Shown here one piece after another: positions 22,101 through 33,100 of a DNA stretch of 64,000 nt (position 1 is the stretch's first letter; every line of letters starts with the position of its first letter). The DNA comes from Edaphochlamys debaryana (Eukaryota; Chlorophyta; Chlorophyceae; Chlamydomonadales): contig JAEHOE010000085.1 in the NCBI GenBank assembly GCA_016858145.1, positions 523,057 to 587,056 of the forward strand, written 5' to 3'. The position numbers and the translations under genes were made by a program. A model generated the notes under the pieces. The model saw nothing but the letters and a program-made list of their open reading frames with translations, ran no database searches and had not been told where the DNA came from.

Positions 22101-25100
22101 GTTGGGGAGCGGAAGGGAAGAGGTAGCCTCTGTCTACTGAGAGCTAAGCCGGTTCTGGTCGTCTCGGCCCCGTACGTAGATTGTGAGCGTGTCGCTGCCG
22201 TGCTCCTCGGAGCTGCTCAACTGCAACGCTGCGGCGGTGGCCAACGAAGCCACCGACGCGGCCAGGGCCATCATCGGCGGTGGGGTGCGGCCCCCATCTG
22301 CTGCGTTGCTGGGGACGGTTAGATAGCGCCACCGTCTTCCGGACCTTACGTCAGGCATCTTTAAGGCTTGAGCAAGTACTGCCCGCGCTCCACATGCCGC
22401 AGGCCTGGGCGGCTTCACGCACCGCATGTATGTCATGCCGAATCTGGCCACGTGCCCCTGGGGCGGCCTGGCCACGCTGCGGGGCCGTGACAGCTGGATG
22501 ATGCCCTCCGTGTGGGGCATCTTCCGGCGCGGCACCGTCATGCAGGAGCTGCTGCACAGTGCGTGCTGGGTGGAGATAAATCATGGGCCTTTCTGGTGGT
22601 GTTAGGCACCTGCTTGGTCTGCTGGGTTGAGAGTGGGGCTGCAGGCGTGTACGGGTGGCTGGGCTGTCCAAGCGTGTGCCTGAGTGGGCTTGGTTCCCAC
22701 CGCTCCGCCTGCATGCCCCCCTCGTCAGACCTGGGCCTGCACCACGCCTGGCGCGACGGCATCGAGTACGCGGATATATCCACCTGGTGCGTTCGTACAG
22801 CAGTGTGCGTGCTGTTGTACGGCAGGTGGCATGCATGTCGTACAGGTGAGCATGGCTTCGACCGCTCGTCCCACAAGCATGCCCCTATGCGCTACCCCCA
22901 GGATGGGTTTTGGCGAGGCCTGCCCTACGGCGCCGGAGCTGGCTCGCCTGGGCTGGGCCACGCCGCTGGCTGCGGGCACCCTGGACCGCAGCAACCTGCT
23001 CGAGGGTAGGCATGGACTGGAACACTGGACGGATGGGGGTGAGACGCATGCACTGCTGGTGCAAGCTCCCTCCCTGCTATTCCCGGTATACGGCTTACAC
23101 GGCCCCCCTTGCCCTTCATTCGTTCGCCTGCTGACAGGCATGGTCATTCGCGGCCTTCGGCTCAACGCAACCTACCTGGGCCCCAACGGGACTTTCATCC
23201 GCATCCGCCCTGACTGGATGGGAGACGCACGCACGATGTAGGGTCGGGCTTGTTGTCGTGCTGGGATCTGGCTGTCTTCGCCCTTTGCCTGCCGTGGATG
23301 GCCTACGCCTCCTGCCCGCAGCTGGGCGCCCCATGCCATACGTAACCCAGTATCCAACACACCTCGGTCCTCCCCATGAATGCTACCGGTATGACCCCGG
23401 CAGAAATGTGTACGTATCACTGCGCGCCTGGGGCCGTGGCGACTCCCTGCTCCCAGACACACTAGTCGGGCGCCTCAGCGTGCACGAGGCCCTGTCCAAG
23501 GCAAGTTACTTGATTGTGCCCGGCCTTGTCTTCGGGGGGTAACGGGTTTGGTTTTGCTGAAGGAAGGAAGCAAGCCGTTCTATTTGACAACAGAGCAGCG
23601 CCATGCTGAAGCACGGGTGAAGCACGGGTGGCTCGCTGCAGCGCAGCCAAACCCCTCCAACCCCACCCCTTGGCACCCCTTGGCCCTCGGCACCTGTGCC
23701 CCTGCCCGCGTGCTTGCAGGTGGACGACAACCCCGGCAGCACCGATGACCCCCGCATCAACCTGCTGAGGACCATGGACCCGGGCACACGCCACGTGCTG
23801 CCGGCGCTGCGCCTGGCGATTCAGGCTCGAGGTGGGGTGCGGGCGCTCATCAGGGCCTGCGGGGCTGCGAACGCGGCTTGCCCGGCGGTACAGCAGCTCA
23901 ATCAACGAGCGAGGCCCTAGTGTGGCTGTAAGCGCGCGGTTGCTACTTTGGGGCTAGCTCGGCAGCGCCGCCGCCTCCTCTCTTGCATGTCGGCTGGCTG
24001 GGTCCATGCGGTAAGCGAGCTTGTGGCCTCGGCTGCACGCCCCCCCTCATCTCCCTCCCGCCAGAGCTGGTGGATGAGGGCACGGGCATGCTGGTGGACA
24101 TCTGCCGCTTCCGTGTCAACGCCTCCGAGTGCCGCTTCCCCCTCGTGCCCACGGCGTGAGTTCTGCGCGCATGCTGCGGCTTTGTCCACCGGCGACGAAT
24201 GAACCCATGTATGCGGCAGTCTGCGCCTCTGCTTGTCACGGCTGCGACGCCCGTCCATCTGTGGCGTTTTGAGATCCCCTCCCTCCTCCCTCCCTCCTTC
24301 AGGTGCCCTCGGGTGACGGGGTTTACGGCCCGGGCCGACGCAAATCACTACGGAGACGACCTGGGGTGGCAGGTGGGGTCAGTTTCGTGTTTCTCATGAC
24401 CTGCAGCTGCACGTTGTCGACAAAGGCATCTGACCGCTCTACGTCGCCTTGCTTCCCCTACCGCGCTCCGCCCGTCCCTCACCTTGCCCCCAACGTGCCC
24501 ACCTCATGCACCTCACGCACGCCAGGGCGACCCCGAGTCAACGGCCTTTGCCTGCAACAACTACGGCACAACGGAGTGCGACGGCTTCGTGTGGGATACC
24601 ACCATCCAACTGGGCATCTTCAAGTCCAACGTCTCGTGGGACGGTTCCTTTGCAAGGGGCGCCTGCCTCTACACTCGCTGGCGCTCGCCCCCGCCCCGCC
24701 GACCCCCTTGGTCTCCGCCGTCGCCGCCTTCACCGCCCTCGCCACTGCCACCCGTGCCCTTGCCACCCGGTCCCTCCCCCCCACCTCCGCCCTCCCGACC
24801 GCCACCCCCGCTACGACCCAACCCGCCACGACCCCCCAGCCCACGACCACCCTGGCCCAGCCCTCCCTCCCCGCGGCCTCCCAGGCCCCCACCCCCGCCA
24901 CCACCTAGCCCCACACCGCCGCGGCCGCCATCACCCAAGCAGCCCAGACCGCCCAGCCCCGGCCCGCCCAAACCTCCTGGGCCCAAACCGCCTCGACCGC
25001 CCAGCCCTAGGCTGCCCAGCCCTCCCTCGCCCCGCCCTCCCTCGCCGCAACCCCCGCGGCCCCCCAGCCCAGCTCCTCCGCGCCCGCCCAGCCCAGGATC

Positions 25101-28100
25101 TCCCACTTCAAAGCCCACCCCGCCCACCCCTCCCACCCCGCCGCCGCCTCGGACGCCCCCACCGCTCCCTGGCCCAACTCCCATGCCCACAGGCCCCTTG
25201 GCTTTTGTTTCGACAGGTGGGCTAGGGGCGGGGTGGGGTCCGGCGCCTGAGATCTCTAGGTCTGGATCTAGAGTTCTAGACAGCCTAGACTCTCGCTCAG
25301 GCGTAGGTCAGACACCTCATCGATGTGGATGGTCAGACGCCTCATGTCGCTTGCTGTCCACATCACCGTTTTCATCGGTTTCTGCAGGCTTCTACCACAC
25401 ATGCGTGAAGCTGGCCGCGGTGGGCGGCCCACTCAAGTGCTTTGGCCTCAACAGCGAAGCGCAGCTGGGCATCGGCGACACACTGGATAGGGGCAACCGC
25501 ACATCCGACATGGTGCGTACTGGTGGGGGCCGGCGAGGAAGCATATTTGTACAGAGGCAACATGGAGCCCTAGCTGCTGAGAACCAGGGTCTTGACCGAT
25601 GGTGCCGATTGTGTGTCGTACAACCTCACAGGGCTCCGCACTGCGAGAGGTTTCGCTTGGATACCACAACGCCACGCTGGCGGCCCAAAGGGTGGGAATC
25701 AGGGCGGGGGTACATGGTGTTTCTGCCGCCTGCTGTCGGGGGCTTGAAGACTTGAGGAGCCCTATGCAGCTAACTTTTCCCTGACCTCTGCGTTCCTTTC
25801 CTGGTCGGTGGGGCAGGCCTCGGCTGTGGTAGCAGGCGAGGGCTTCACATGTGCCCTCCTACAGCCCGGCAGCGAGGTGAAGTGCTGGTGAGCGCCACCC
25901 GGCGGCCCATGCAAGCACAGCTAGCTTTCACGTCGCATGCCGTGCTTGGTATCCCGCCGCCTCACCACGTGCCACTGACCGAGTACTGCCCCACGGCATG
26001 TCCACACCTACCGCGCCCCCCCCTGTGGACTCAGGGGGAGCAACGTGCACGGGCAGTGCGGCATTGGCTTCACCGGTAGCAACCGCTTCATCGGTGACGC
26101 GCTGCTCGAGATGGGAGCTAACCTCACCGCCATCGACTTTGGTCGCATGACGCCGGTGCGTGGGTGGGGCGGGTTCATTCAGGAAAACCGTGCGCGCCCT
26201 TGCGAGCGCTGCTGTCGAGCGAGGGGGCCCTGGAGGCGGCGGCTGGCTGGTGCCGCGCCGCTCCTTGAAGTAAAGGGATGGGGATGAGCTGGGCGCAGGC
26301 TCTGCCCCCACTGATTGAGGCTGCGCCACGCTCGCAGGTGGCTCTGGCGGCAGGACGCTTCCACGCCTGCGCCCTGCTGGTCCCGGGGGGCGTGGTGCGG
26401 TGCTGGGGGTAAGCCCCGGCCGCCGCCTGCTGCTGCTGTTGCACATGGTTGCAAGCCTCACGCTTGACGCTCGCACCGCGGCAATCCTGTCGTACACCCC
26501 GCCGTACACCTGCAGGTTGAATACTTACTTCAGTACGGGTTACAATACGTCCACAGTCCTCAAGCCCGGCCCGCCTGTGGACCTCGGTAAAGGTCTCAGT
26601 GCAATCTACCTGTGAGTGCTGTACACGAGCGGTCAGGGTATCTCGCTCGGGCCAGCATACGCACGCAACAATGATAAGAAGTGCTTAGGCGAAAGCAGCT
26701 AGCTGTGAGGCGTGTGTGGCCCCCTTGCTAACCCTTCCACGCACTCTCCGTCCCCTCATGTAGGGCCGCTGGCTGGCAGCACACGTGCGCCGTACTGCAG
26801 CCTGGAGGGCTTGTCAAGGTGAGCCACCCTAGCTTGCAGACCATTGCAGACCCGAAGGGAATGGGTCGATCTCATCACACACACCGGCCTGTTCCTGGAA
26901 AGAGGGCTCGCTGCCTAGCATCTGACACTGTCATCCCCGACCCCATCCACAGTGCTGGGGCCAGAACGATTACGGCCAGCTGGGTGCGTGGGTGATGAAG
27001 CGCGTAATGTACTGCGTGCACAGCGGACGCGAGGGCCACGCATCGGCCAACCGATAAAGATCTCTGCTCTGAACCCGTTTTTATTCCCCTCGAGCACCGA
27101 CCCCAACACGTGCTGCGTGCGGCCCTCCCCTGGATGACACAGGCCAAGGCGACATCGCCACACGCGGGGACAGCGCGGGGGAGATGGGTGACGCACTGCG
27201 CCCCGTGGAGCTGGGGGGCAGCGGAGACAACCGCGTCCGCGCCGAGCGGGTTGTGGCGGGGGACAAGTTCACGTGCGCGCTGCTCCAGGGCGGCGCCGTG
27301 AAGTGGTGCGTGCGTGGGCCGGCGGGGTCAGCAGATTGATGGGCACACGCAGCTGACTGTAACACTTGCTTCCGGAGGCTATTCGGAGCTTTACATGCCC
27401 TTTGATCCGTTTGCCGTGTGCAGCTGGGGCAGAAACGAGGATGGGTCCCTTGGGCTGGGCGATGGGCTGCCCCACGGCAGCCTCAACGGCACGATGGGGG
27501 ACGCACTGCCGGCGGTCAACCTTGGGAATGGCGTCGTGGCGACCGCACTGTAAGCTCGGGATTTGAAAGGCAAAGTGCGGGTCCGTGGGTGCGCGCCATC
27601 TCTTACCAGCACGGCTAGCTTGATGAGTGGCTTGGGATACTCAACACGACGCCCTCCCTTGCACGCTTTCCTCTTGCCGCCCTGCCCCAGTGCTGCCGGC
27701 CGCACGTTCGCCTGTGCTCTGCTGAACTCGAGCGACGTCAAGTGCTGGGGGTGAGTCGGGCTGGGACAAGTGCTGAGCACGTTCAGATAGATTGTGTATG
27801 CAGCAAGGGGAGCCAGTCGAACTAGCCTGGGGCGCCTGGGGATTGAGCGATTATTGCGTTCAGGGTAGCATGTCTTCCCGGGTTCGTTATGTGGGGCCCA
27901 CACACAATAGCTTAAGCCCCTCTCGACGTGCCTACCTCCATCCATCACCAGGAACAATGCTTACGGCCAGCTTGGTCTGGGCAACACGACGAGGCGAGGC
28001 ACAAGCCCGGGCCAGATGGGAGACAACCTGCCAACGGTCAACCTGGGAGCGCCGGGAGCGGTCGAGTGGATCTCGGCGGGCGCATGGGTGCGTTGTAGGG

Positions 28101-28618
28101 AGGGCCCCCTGAAAAGTCCTTGATATGAGCTGACGCCGGGGACCTTGGCGTTAGGCCTGTTTGGCGGGGAAAGACCTGATGCGAGCATGCAATCTTCCCC
28201 CGTGCACGTGCCCCGCTCTGCCCTCCCGACAGCACGCGTGCGCCATGCTACGGCCAGACGCGCGCGTCAAGTGCTGGGGGTAAGCGAAGCCCCCTCCCGG
28301 ACTACCGACGTCAGGGACGGGCTAGTAGTAGTAGCTTAGCTGGGGGCCGGGCCTCAGCGGAGATGCTTCCCGGCCTCAGCGGGAATGCGTGAGAGCGCTA
28401 CGGTGGCTGGATTGGGCTCAGGGGTTCCAGCGCGGTCGTGGCTGAAAGGCAGCACCCCGCCGGCTCCGAACCTCGGAGGGGCAAACAACCCAATTGATCC
28501 TCCCCTTCCCCCATCCAGGTACAACCTCTACGGCCAGCTTGGGCTGGGCCACAGCCGCGCGGTCGGGGACGACCCGGGGGAGATGGGAACACCGCTCCCG
28601 GCCATCGCCCTGACCTAG
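19150..28618 (+). CDS. Secreted gametolysin-like M11 metalloprotease fused to RCC1-type propeller
   Basis: 31 exons, all phases matching, give 1244 aa: 19150-19249, 19681-19753, 19953-20171, 20351-20405, 20571-20750, 20998-21059, 21821-22025, 22180-22279, 22403-22558, 22729-22786, 22902-23005, 23138-23237, 23404-23500, 23720-23831, 24065-24155, 24303-24372, 24526-25216, 25388-25512, 25632-25691, 25817-25887, 26035-26155, 26338-26408, 26516-26611, 26764-26818, 26953-26983, 27143-27305, 27424-27549, 27691-27750, 27952-28087, 28233-28279, 28519-28618. Signal peptide 1-33; Pro-rich stalk 34-143; M11 domain about 150-593 with zinc motif QELLHNLGLHH (379-389) and Met-turn near M404; Cys module 595-647; second Pro-rich stalk about 648-812; seven RCC1-type blades about 818-1244, each with a (T/A)CALL and a KCWG strand. 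Gametolysins cut cell-wall or matrix glycoproteins. One donor, after exon 5, is a best guess. Confidence 0.85.
21060..21820 (+). other. Long AT-richer intron 6 of the gametolysin-RCC1 gene
   Basis: At 761 bp this is the longest intron of the gene and is visibly less GC-rich than its neighbours. A 176-codon frame on the minus strand (21792-21262) has no recognisable motif. It may be a decayed insertion, but I found no clear terminal repeats. Confidence 0.35.
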
Positions 28619-28636
28619 GGCCATCGCCCTGACTTG
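28601..28636 (+). repeat. 18-bp tandem duplication containing the stop codon
   Basis: GGCCATCGCCCTGAC occurs twice about 18 bp apart. The TAG stop of the gametolysin-RCC1 gene lies between the copies. Confidence 0.75.
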
Positions 28637-28682
28637 GCACTGAGACAGGTGCCGTACTGTGCGCGCGGGTATTCCTGAGGGC

Positions 28683-28847
28683 GGGGCGCATGCGTTGGGG
28701 GAAACCTTTCTTTCTCGCTCCATCCAGGGGTTTCAGCAGGGGTTCCTCTTTGTGGTGACTAAGGGGCGCATGCGTTGGCGGGAAGCTCTCTCCAACAGAG
28801 TCTCTATCCAGGGGGTTCGTCAGCGGGGTTGCTGTTCTTATTACTAA
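28683..28847. repeat. Two-unit imperfect tandem repeat, about 80 bp period
   Basis: Both units begin GGGGCGCATGCGTTGG (28683 and 28763), share a TCCAGGGG-TTC core, and end ACTAA. Confidence 0.75.
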
Positions 28848-29431
28848 GCTGAGTTCGTACAAGTGTTCGTTTCAAGGACACTATGAGTGGAGGCGGCCCA
28901 GGGCACGTGCGGTATTGCACGTGGATGGCAAACGGCAGGCTCGTTGAATGTTTCGAAAGCATTACTGCTATCTCGCTGGGCAACCCATTGGGCGCGGCTC
29001 TGTGCGTGCTGCTGTTTTTGGGCTGAGCCGCCGCCGTCAGGCTCTTCGGGCGGCGAAGCCCCCCGGGGCGAGTAGACGCCTGACGAGAGCACCACTTCGT
29101 GTAGTGCGGGGTTCCAACGGATTAATGGCCGGGTGCGAGCCCGCGTGCCGTGGTGCGGGCTGGTGGTGGAGAGGGGTTGAGGGCTGCACGGAGCCAGACT
29201 GGAACATTGGGCCCCCTGGGGGGGACCACGGGGCTCAGCCCTTTTCCTGCCTTCGGGCAGCCACCCTTGTCTATGGAACGGTTTGCAGCCGCTCGCAGCC
29301 GCAGGGATATGGGGTTGCACAGCTGAGATTGGAGTCCCGACCGAGGCTCCGTCATGATCCCTCGATGCCTGCATCACCCTGTACGTGTACTGACACACTG
29401 GATACGGTAACTGGCAAGAGCTCTCTCAAAG

Positions 29432-29436
29432 TGTAA
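29432..29436 (+). terminator. Candidate TGTAA poly(A) signal for the M11-RCC1 gene
   Basis: First clear plus-strand TGTAA after the stop at 28618, implying a 3'UTR of about 0.8 kb. A second lies at 29680. Confidence 0.4.
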
Positions 29437-29580
29437 CAATTCCATCACCTCCTCCCTCGCAGTATGCGGGGCCCATTCGTTGGACATGGTCCTTTGCTCC
29501 GCTGCCGACTCGTGCCCAGTGGCGGCAGCAGCCAATCCAGATGGAGCACCCCTGAAATCCCATCAGCACAGCCAAACCCT

Positions 29581-29585
29581 TTACA
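29581..29585 (-). terminator. Candidate TGTAA poly(A) signal for the AMBRA1-like gene
   Basis: Minus-strand TGTAA about 550 nt past the stop at 30130. Confidence 0.4.
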
Positions 29586-30129
29586 CCTGCAACTACCCTG
29601 CAAGACACCCCTCAAGTGTCACATTCAAATGCAAAGACCGAGCTGCGAACTCCATTAACACCCTCTAGCCTGCGTTTGCTGTAAGCGGAGGACCGTCGAA
29701 CGCCTCAAGCGCGCCTACCACTCCACTCGCCTTCATTTGCCGTGCGTTCTGAAGGGGTGTTTTGCGTGCCCGAAAGCCATCCTTGGCGCCGGCCGAGCCC
29801 ACCCGGGCCAGCTGATCAAAGCAAGACACAGACTTCAGCCATCGGTGGTCCTCCAGGAATGAAGCCTACGTAGCCCAAGCGTCGACCAGCGCTGTACGCA
29901 GTTCCGCTCATAGGGTGAAGCACAGGCCTACTTCAGCAAACTTCTTGCCTACCTTGCTAGTCGCTAGCCTCGCTTATGCAAGTTGATAAGTGCATGTTGC
30001 ATGTTGCACGGGGCACGATACGGCCCTCTCAAGCGCTGCTCGCCGGTGACTAGGCCGGCGCCTCCGTAGGACACGTTTCGACATAGCCCCGTCTGGGTTG
30101 ACTGCGCCGAGCCTGTTCACACTAGGTGC

Positions 30130-33100
30130 TTAGGAAGATGAGTCGTCGTCAGCTGCACTTGGTCCGCGGCGGCCGCCGAACGCGGCGGCGGAGGCGAGGC
30201 TGGTGTTGCGCCGCGAGGGAGGCGAACCGTCGGAGTCGTCCGAGGGCGGCGGGGGCACGAAGGGGATGGACGAGCGCACGGGCTGGCGCCTGTACGGCAG
30301 GGGCAGGGACGGGGCAACGTCACGGGCACGCATACCGGCGACAGTCATGGCAGAACCTGGGAGGAGCAAAGGATCCCTCCACCCAGCGCTGCTGCGTCAC
30401 CTGTGCTGCCCCCGCCTCCCTTCCCTCAACCCAAGCCCCTGCCTCCCACCCCGCTCCTCCACCGGCCCCACCGGTCGTGTCGAATGAGGCGCAGGCGGCC
30501 CTCCTTGGTGCCGTACGCCAGGCCCCCCGCGGGGAATGCGTTGAATGCGGCCACGTTGACCTCATCGTCAGCCGCCAGCAGCACACGCACCAGGGCCAGG
30601 TCGGGGATGCTGGGGGACGGGGGAGAGGATAAGAAAGGGTGGGAGTGGAGTTCAGACGACATGTGCACGTAGGCAAAGGGGCATGAAGACAGGGTGTAGG
30701 GGGGAGCCCAATGTTTGCGATGTGGCGACGACCGGGTTGCCGTGTCAGAGAGGGAAGGTGGGGAGCCGGAGGGACGGAGGCGAGGGTGCGACCAGTCGTG
30801 GCCCACGCAGCCCGGCGGCCCGCCCCTGGCCCCACCTGTACACCTCCACGACGCTATGGGCCGCCGCCAGCCGCCCCTCACACGCCACCAGACTGCACAG
30901 GCTGATGTGGCGCCGCCCGTACGACACGAGCACGTGCTTGCCGCAGGGGCTGATCTGTACGACATGAAACGGGACGGGGCGGTGCGGGCAACGGGTTTTC
31001 AGTCCTGGGGCCACCCCGCAGAAGCACCAACGACGCCGAATTTTTGAAAGCATACACTCAACAACGCCTGAACTCTTAAAAACCATAAAGACAGCACGGC
31101 CACAAGTACGCTGCTGACCTGGACTGACGTCATGCAGTGGGCTGCAGCCACGGGCCGCGCGCAGAGTAGCGCTCCGAAGTGCGGCGCCGGCCCCGTGTCA
31201 ACCCCCGGCGTGGCGCCGCCGTCGGAGGAGGTGGTGGGCGAGGGCGGCGGCGGCACGGCGCCGGCGGGGAAGGTGGCGGCATTGTATGCGGGGAGGAGGT
31301 CTGGGTAGGCCCCCGGTGGCACGGGGGACGTGCCGGTGTAGAAGACGCAGAGCTCGTAGCAGGGCCGGGCGGGGCTGGCAGGCGAGCCACACGCACCGCC
31401 CGCCGCCGTGCACGCCCCGTTCCCGACCGCGGTTGCGTCCGGCGCCTGAGTCTGCCGCGTGGGGCCGTTCGCCGCCGCTTGCCCTGCTCCTGCCCCGGAT
31501 CCGCCTGCCCCTGCCCCCGTCGCGCCCCCGTCGGAGATGAAGCCTGGCGGTCGAGGCTCCACCGCCGCTCCCCCGGCACCTCCTGCAGCCGCCGCCCCGG
31601 CCGCGTCGCTCCGGGCCGCGCCCGAATGCTGAAGCCTGGCCAGCTGGGCCTTGATGCTGGCGAAGGTGGACGGCGTGTGCTGTACGGCACCCGCCTGTGG
31701 CTGATGTACGGCAGCGCCGTACTGCGCGGCGCTGGGCTCGCCCTGCGCGACGCTGGCTGCCCCTGCGCCGCCGTTTGGAGCGTGGAGCGGCGGCGCAGCA
31801 GCGGCAGCGGCGGCGGCAATGCGAGGGTCGGCCACAGCGCGCGAGACCCCCTCCGTGGGCTCCTGGGCCGCGGCACGGTCCCCAGCCGGCCCCTGCGCGT
31901 TCGGCTGGGCCTGGCCGGGCCTGGGTGGCCTTGTCGAGGGCCCAGGCCCGGCCCCCGCCCTGTGGGCCTGCCCTGGCAACGGTCCTGCCGCCGGCTCCGG
32001 TTGCCGAGGAGAGCCCCGCGCCCTCGCGCGGGTCATGGGCGGCCCAGGCCCGGGCACGGGCGGCGGCGGCGCGGCGGCCGCGCCATCACCGTGCTGCGCC
32101 TGCTGCGCCGCTGCGCCCCTGCCGTGCCTGCGGTGGTGGTGCGTGCTGTGGTGGTGCCGCCCCGGCGTCTGCTGCGCCCCAGCCGCCGCCGCCTGCCCTT
32201 GCCCGTGGTCCTGCGGCGGCCGCGGCGGCTGCGCCCACGAGTGCGGTGCGAGCATTGCGACGCTCAGGTCCGGCGCGTTCGCTGGTCCCACGGCCTCCGC
32301 CGCGCCGTCTCCGTCCTCGTGTGGCCCAACGTGCGCAGCCCCAGAGATGGCGGAGGCCGCTGCGGCTGCGGCCCTGACCCGCCTGCGAGGTGCCTGCCCG
32401 GAACCCCCCGCGCCGCTGCCGCCGGCCCCGGGCCCCGCCGCTGCGGCCGAGTCCGCCTCGCCGGAGCCACCGGGGTCCGATGCGAACGCGCCGCCGTCGG
32501 GCCTGCGCGCGGATGAGGTGCGAGGAAGAGGGGGGCTCTGAGAGAGCAGCGGCGAGATGCTTGCATGATACGAACAAGCCTCAGCAGGCGTCACCTCGAA
32601 CGAGCAGATCACCTGCCAGCACAGCCTAGCTTCCCTGTCCGCTGCCCGAATTCTGCACGCAGCCCAAGGCTTGCAGGCAGCCGGTGGGGCAGGCAACGAT
32701 TGCCCTGTACAACACAGTGGAAGCCAGCCCGTCCCAGAAACTCACCGCGACATTGCGCTTGCCGCCGCCAGCCCAACCGTCGCCCCGGGGCGCATGACGC
32801 TGTCGCTGCGGCCCCCGCCCGCGCAGCCCTCGCCCTCGGCGGCGTCACCCCCGCTGCCCCACGGATCCAGCCGCCGATCGCCCTCCACTCCGCCGCCATC
32901 GCCGCCATCGCTACGGCAGCGGCGGCGCCCGCCAGATCCCGCCTCCGCGCCGTACGCCTGGGTGGCCGTGTCGCACTCCATGTCTGCCTCGTCCCCGCCG
33001 TCGGCCCCGCTACCGCCGCCGCTGCCACCACCGCCACCGCCGCCGTGCCACGCGACCGTGGCTTCCCCACCGGCCGCTGCCGCCGGGCCCCTGCCGCCCA

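Larger units (their letters stand above)
28619..30129. other. Convergent intergenic region between M11-RCC1 and AMBRA1-like genes
   Basis: Two opposing transcripts end here, with a plus-strand TGTAA at 29432-29436 and a minus-strand one at 29585-29581. A two-unit 80-bp tandem repeat lies at 28683-28847. No frame has a recognised motif. Confidence 0.45.

Noticed and set aside
24669..25190. 173-codon minus-strand Gly-rich frame
   Set aside because: Reverse strand of the Pro-rich stalk codons in exon 17.
19150..25387. M11 protease as a gene separate from the RCC1 repeats
   Set aside because: Exon 17 joins the M11-side Cys module, the stalk and the first RCC1 exon in one phase-consistent frame, with no stop or start between.
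30320..30356. Alternative short last exon of the AMBRA1-like gene ending in FCHDCRRYACP
   Set aside because: An acceptor at 30289 gives a much longer tail with the codon bias of the other exons; kept only as a possible isoform.
31179..32516. 445-codon plus-strand open frame
   Set aside because: Antisense shadow of the large low-complexity exon 12 of the AMBRA1-like gene; no motif, and GC bias keeps it open.
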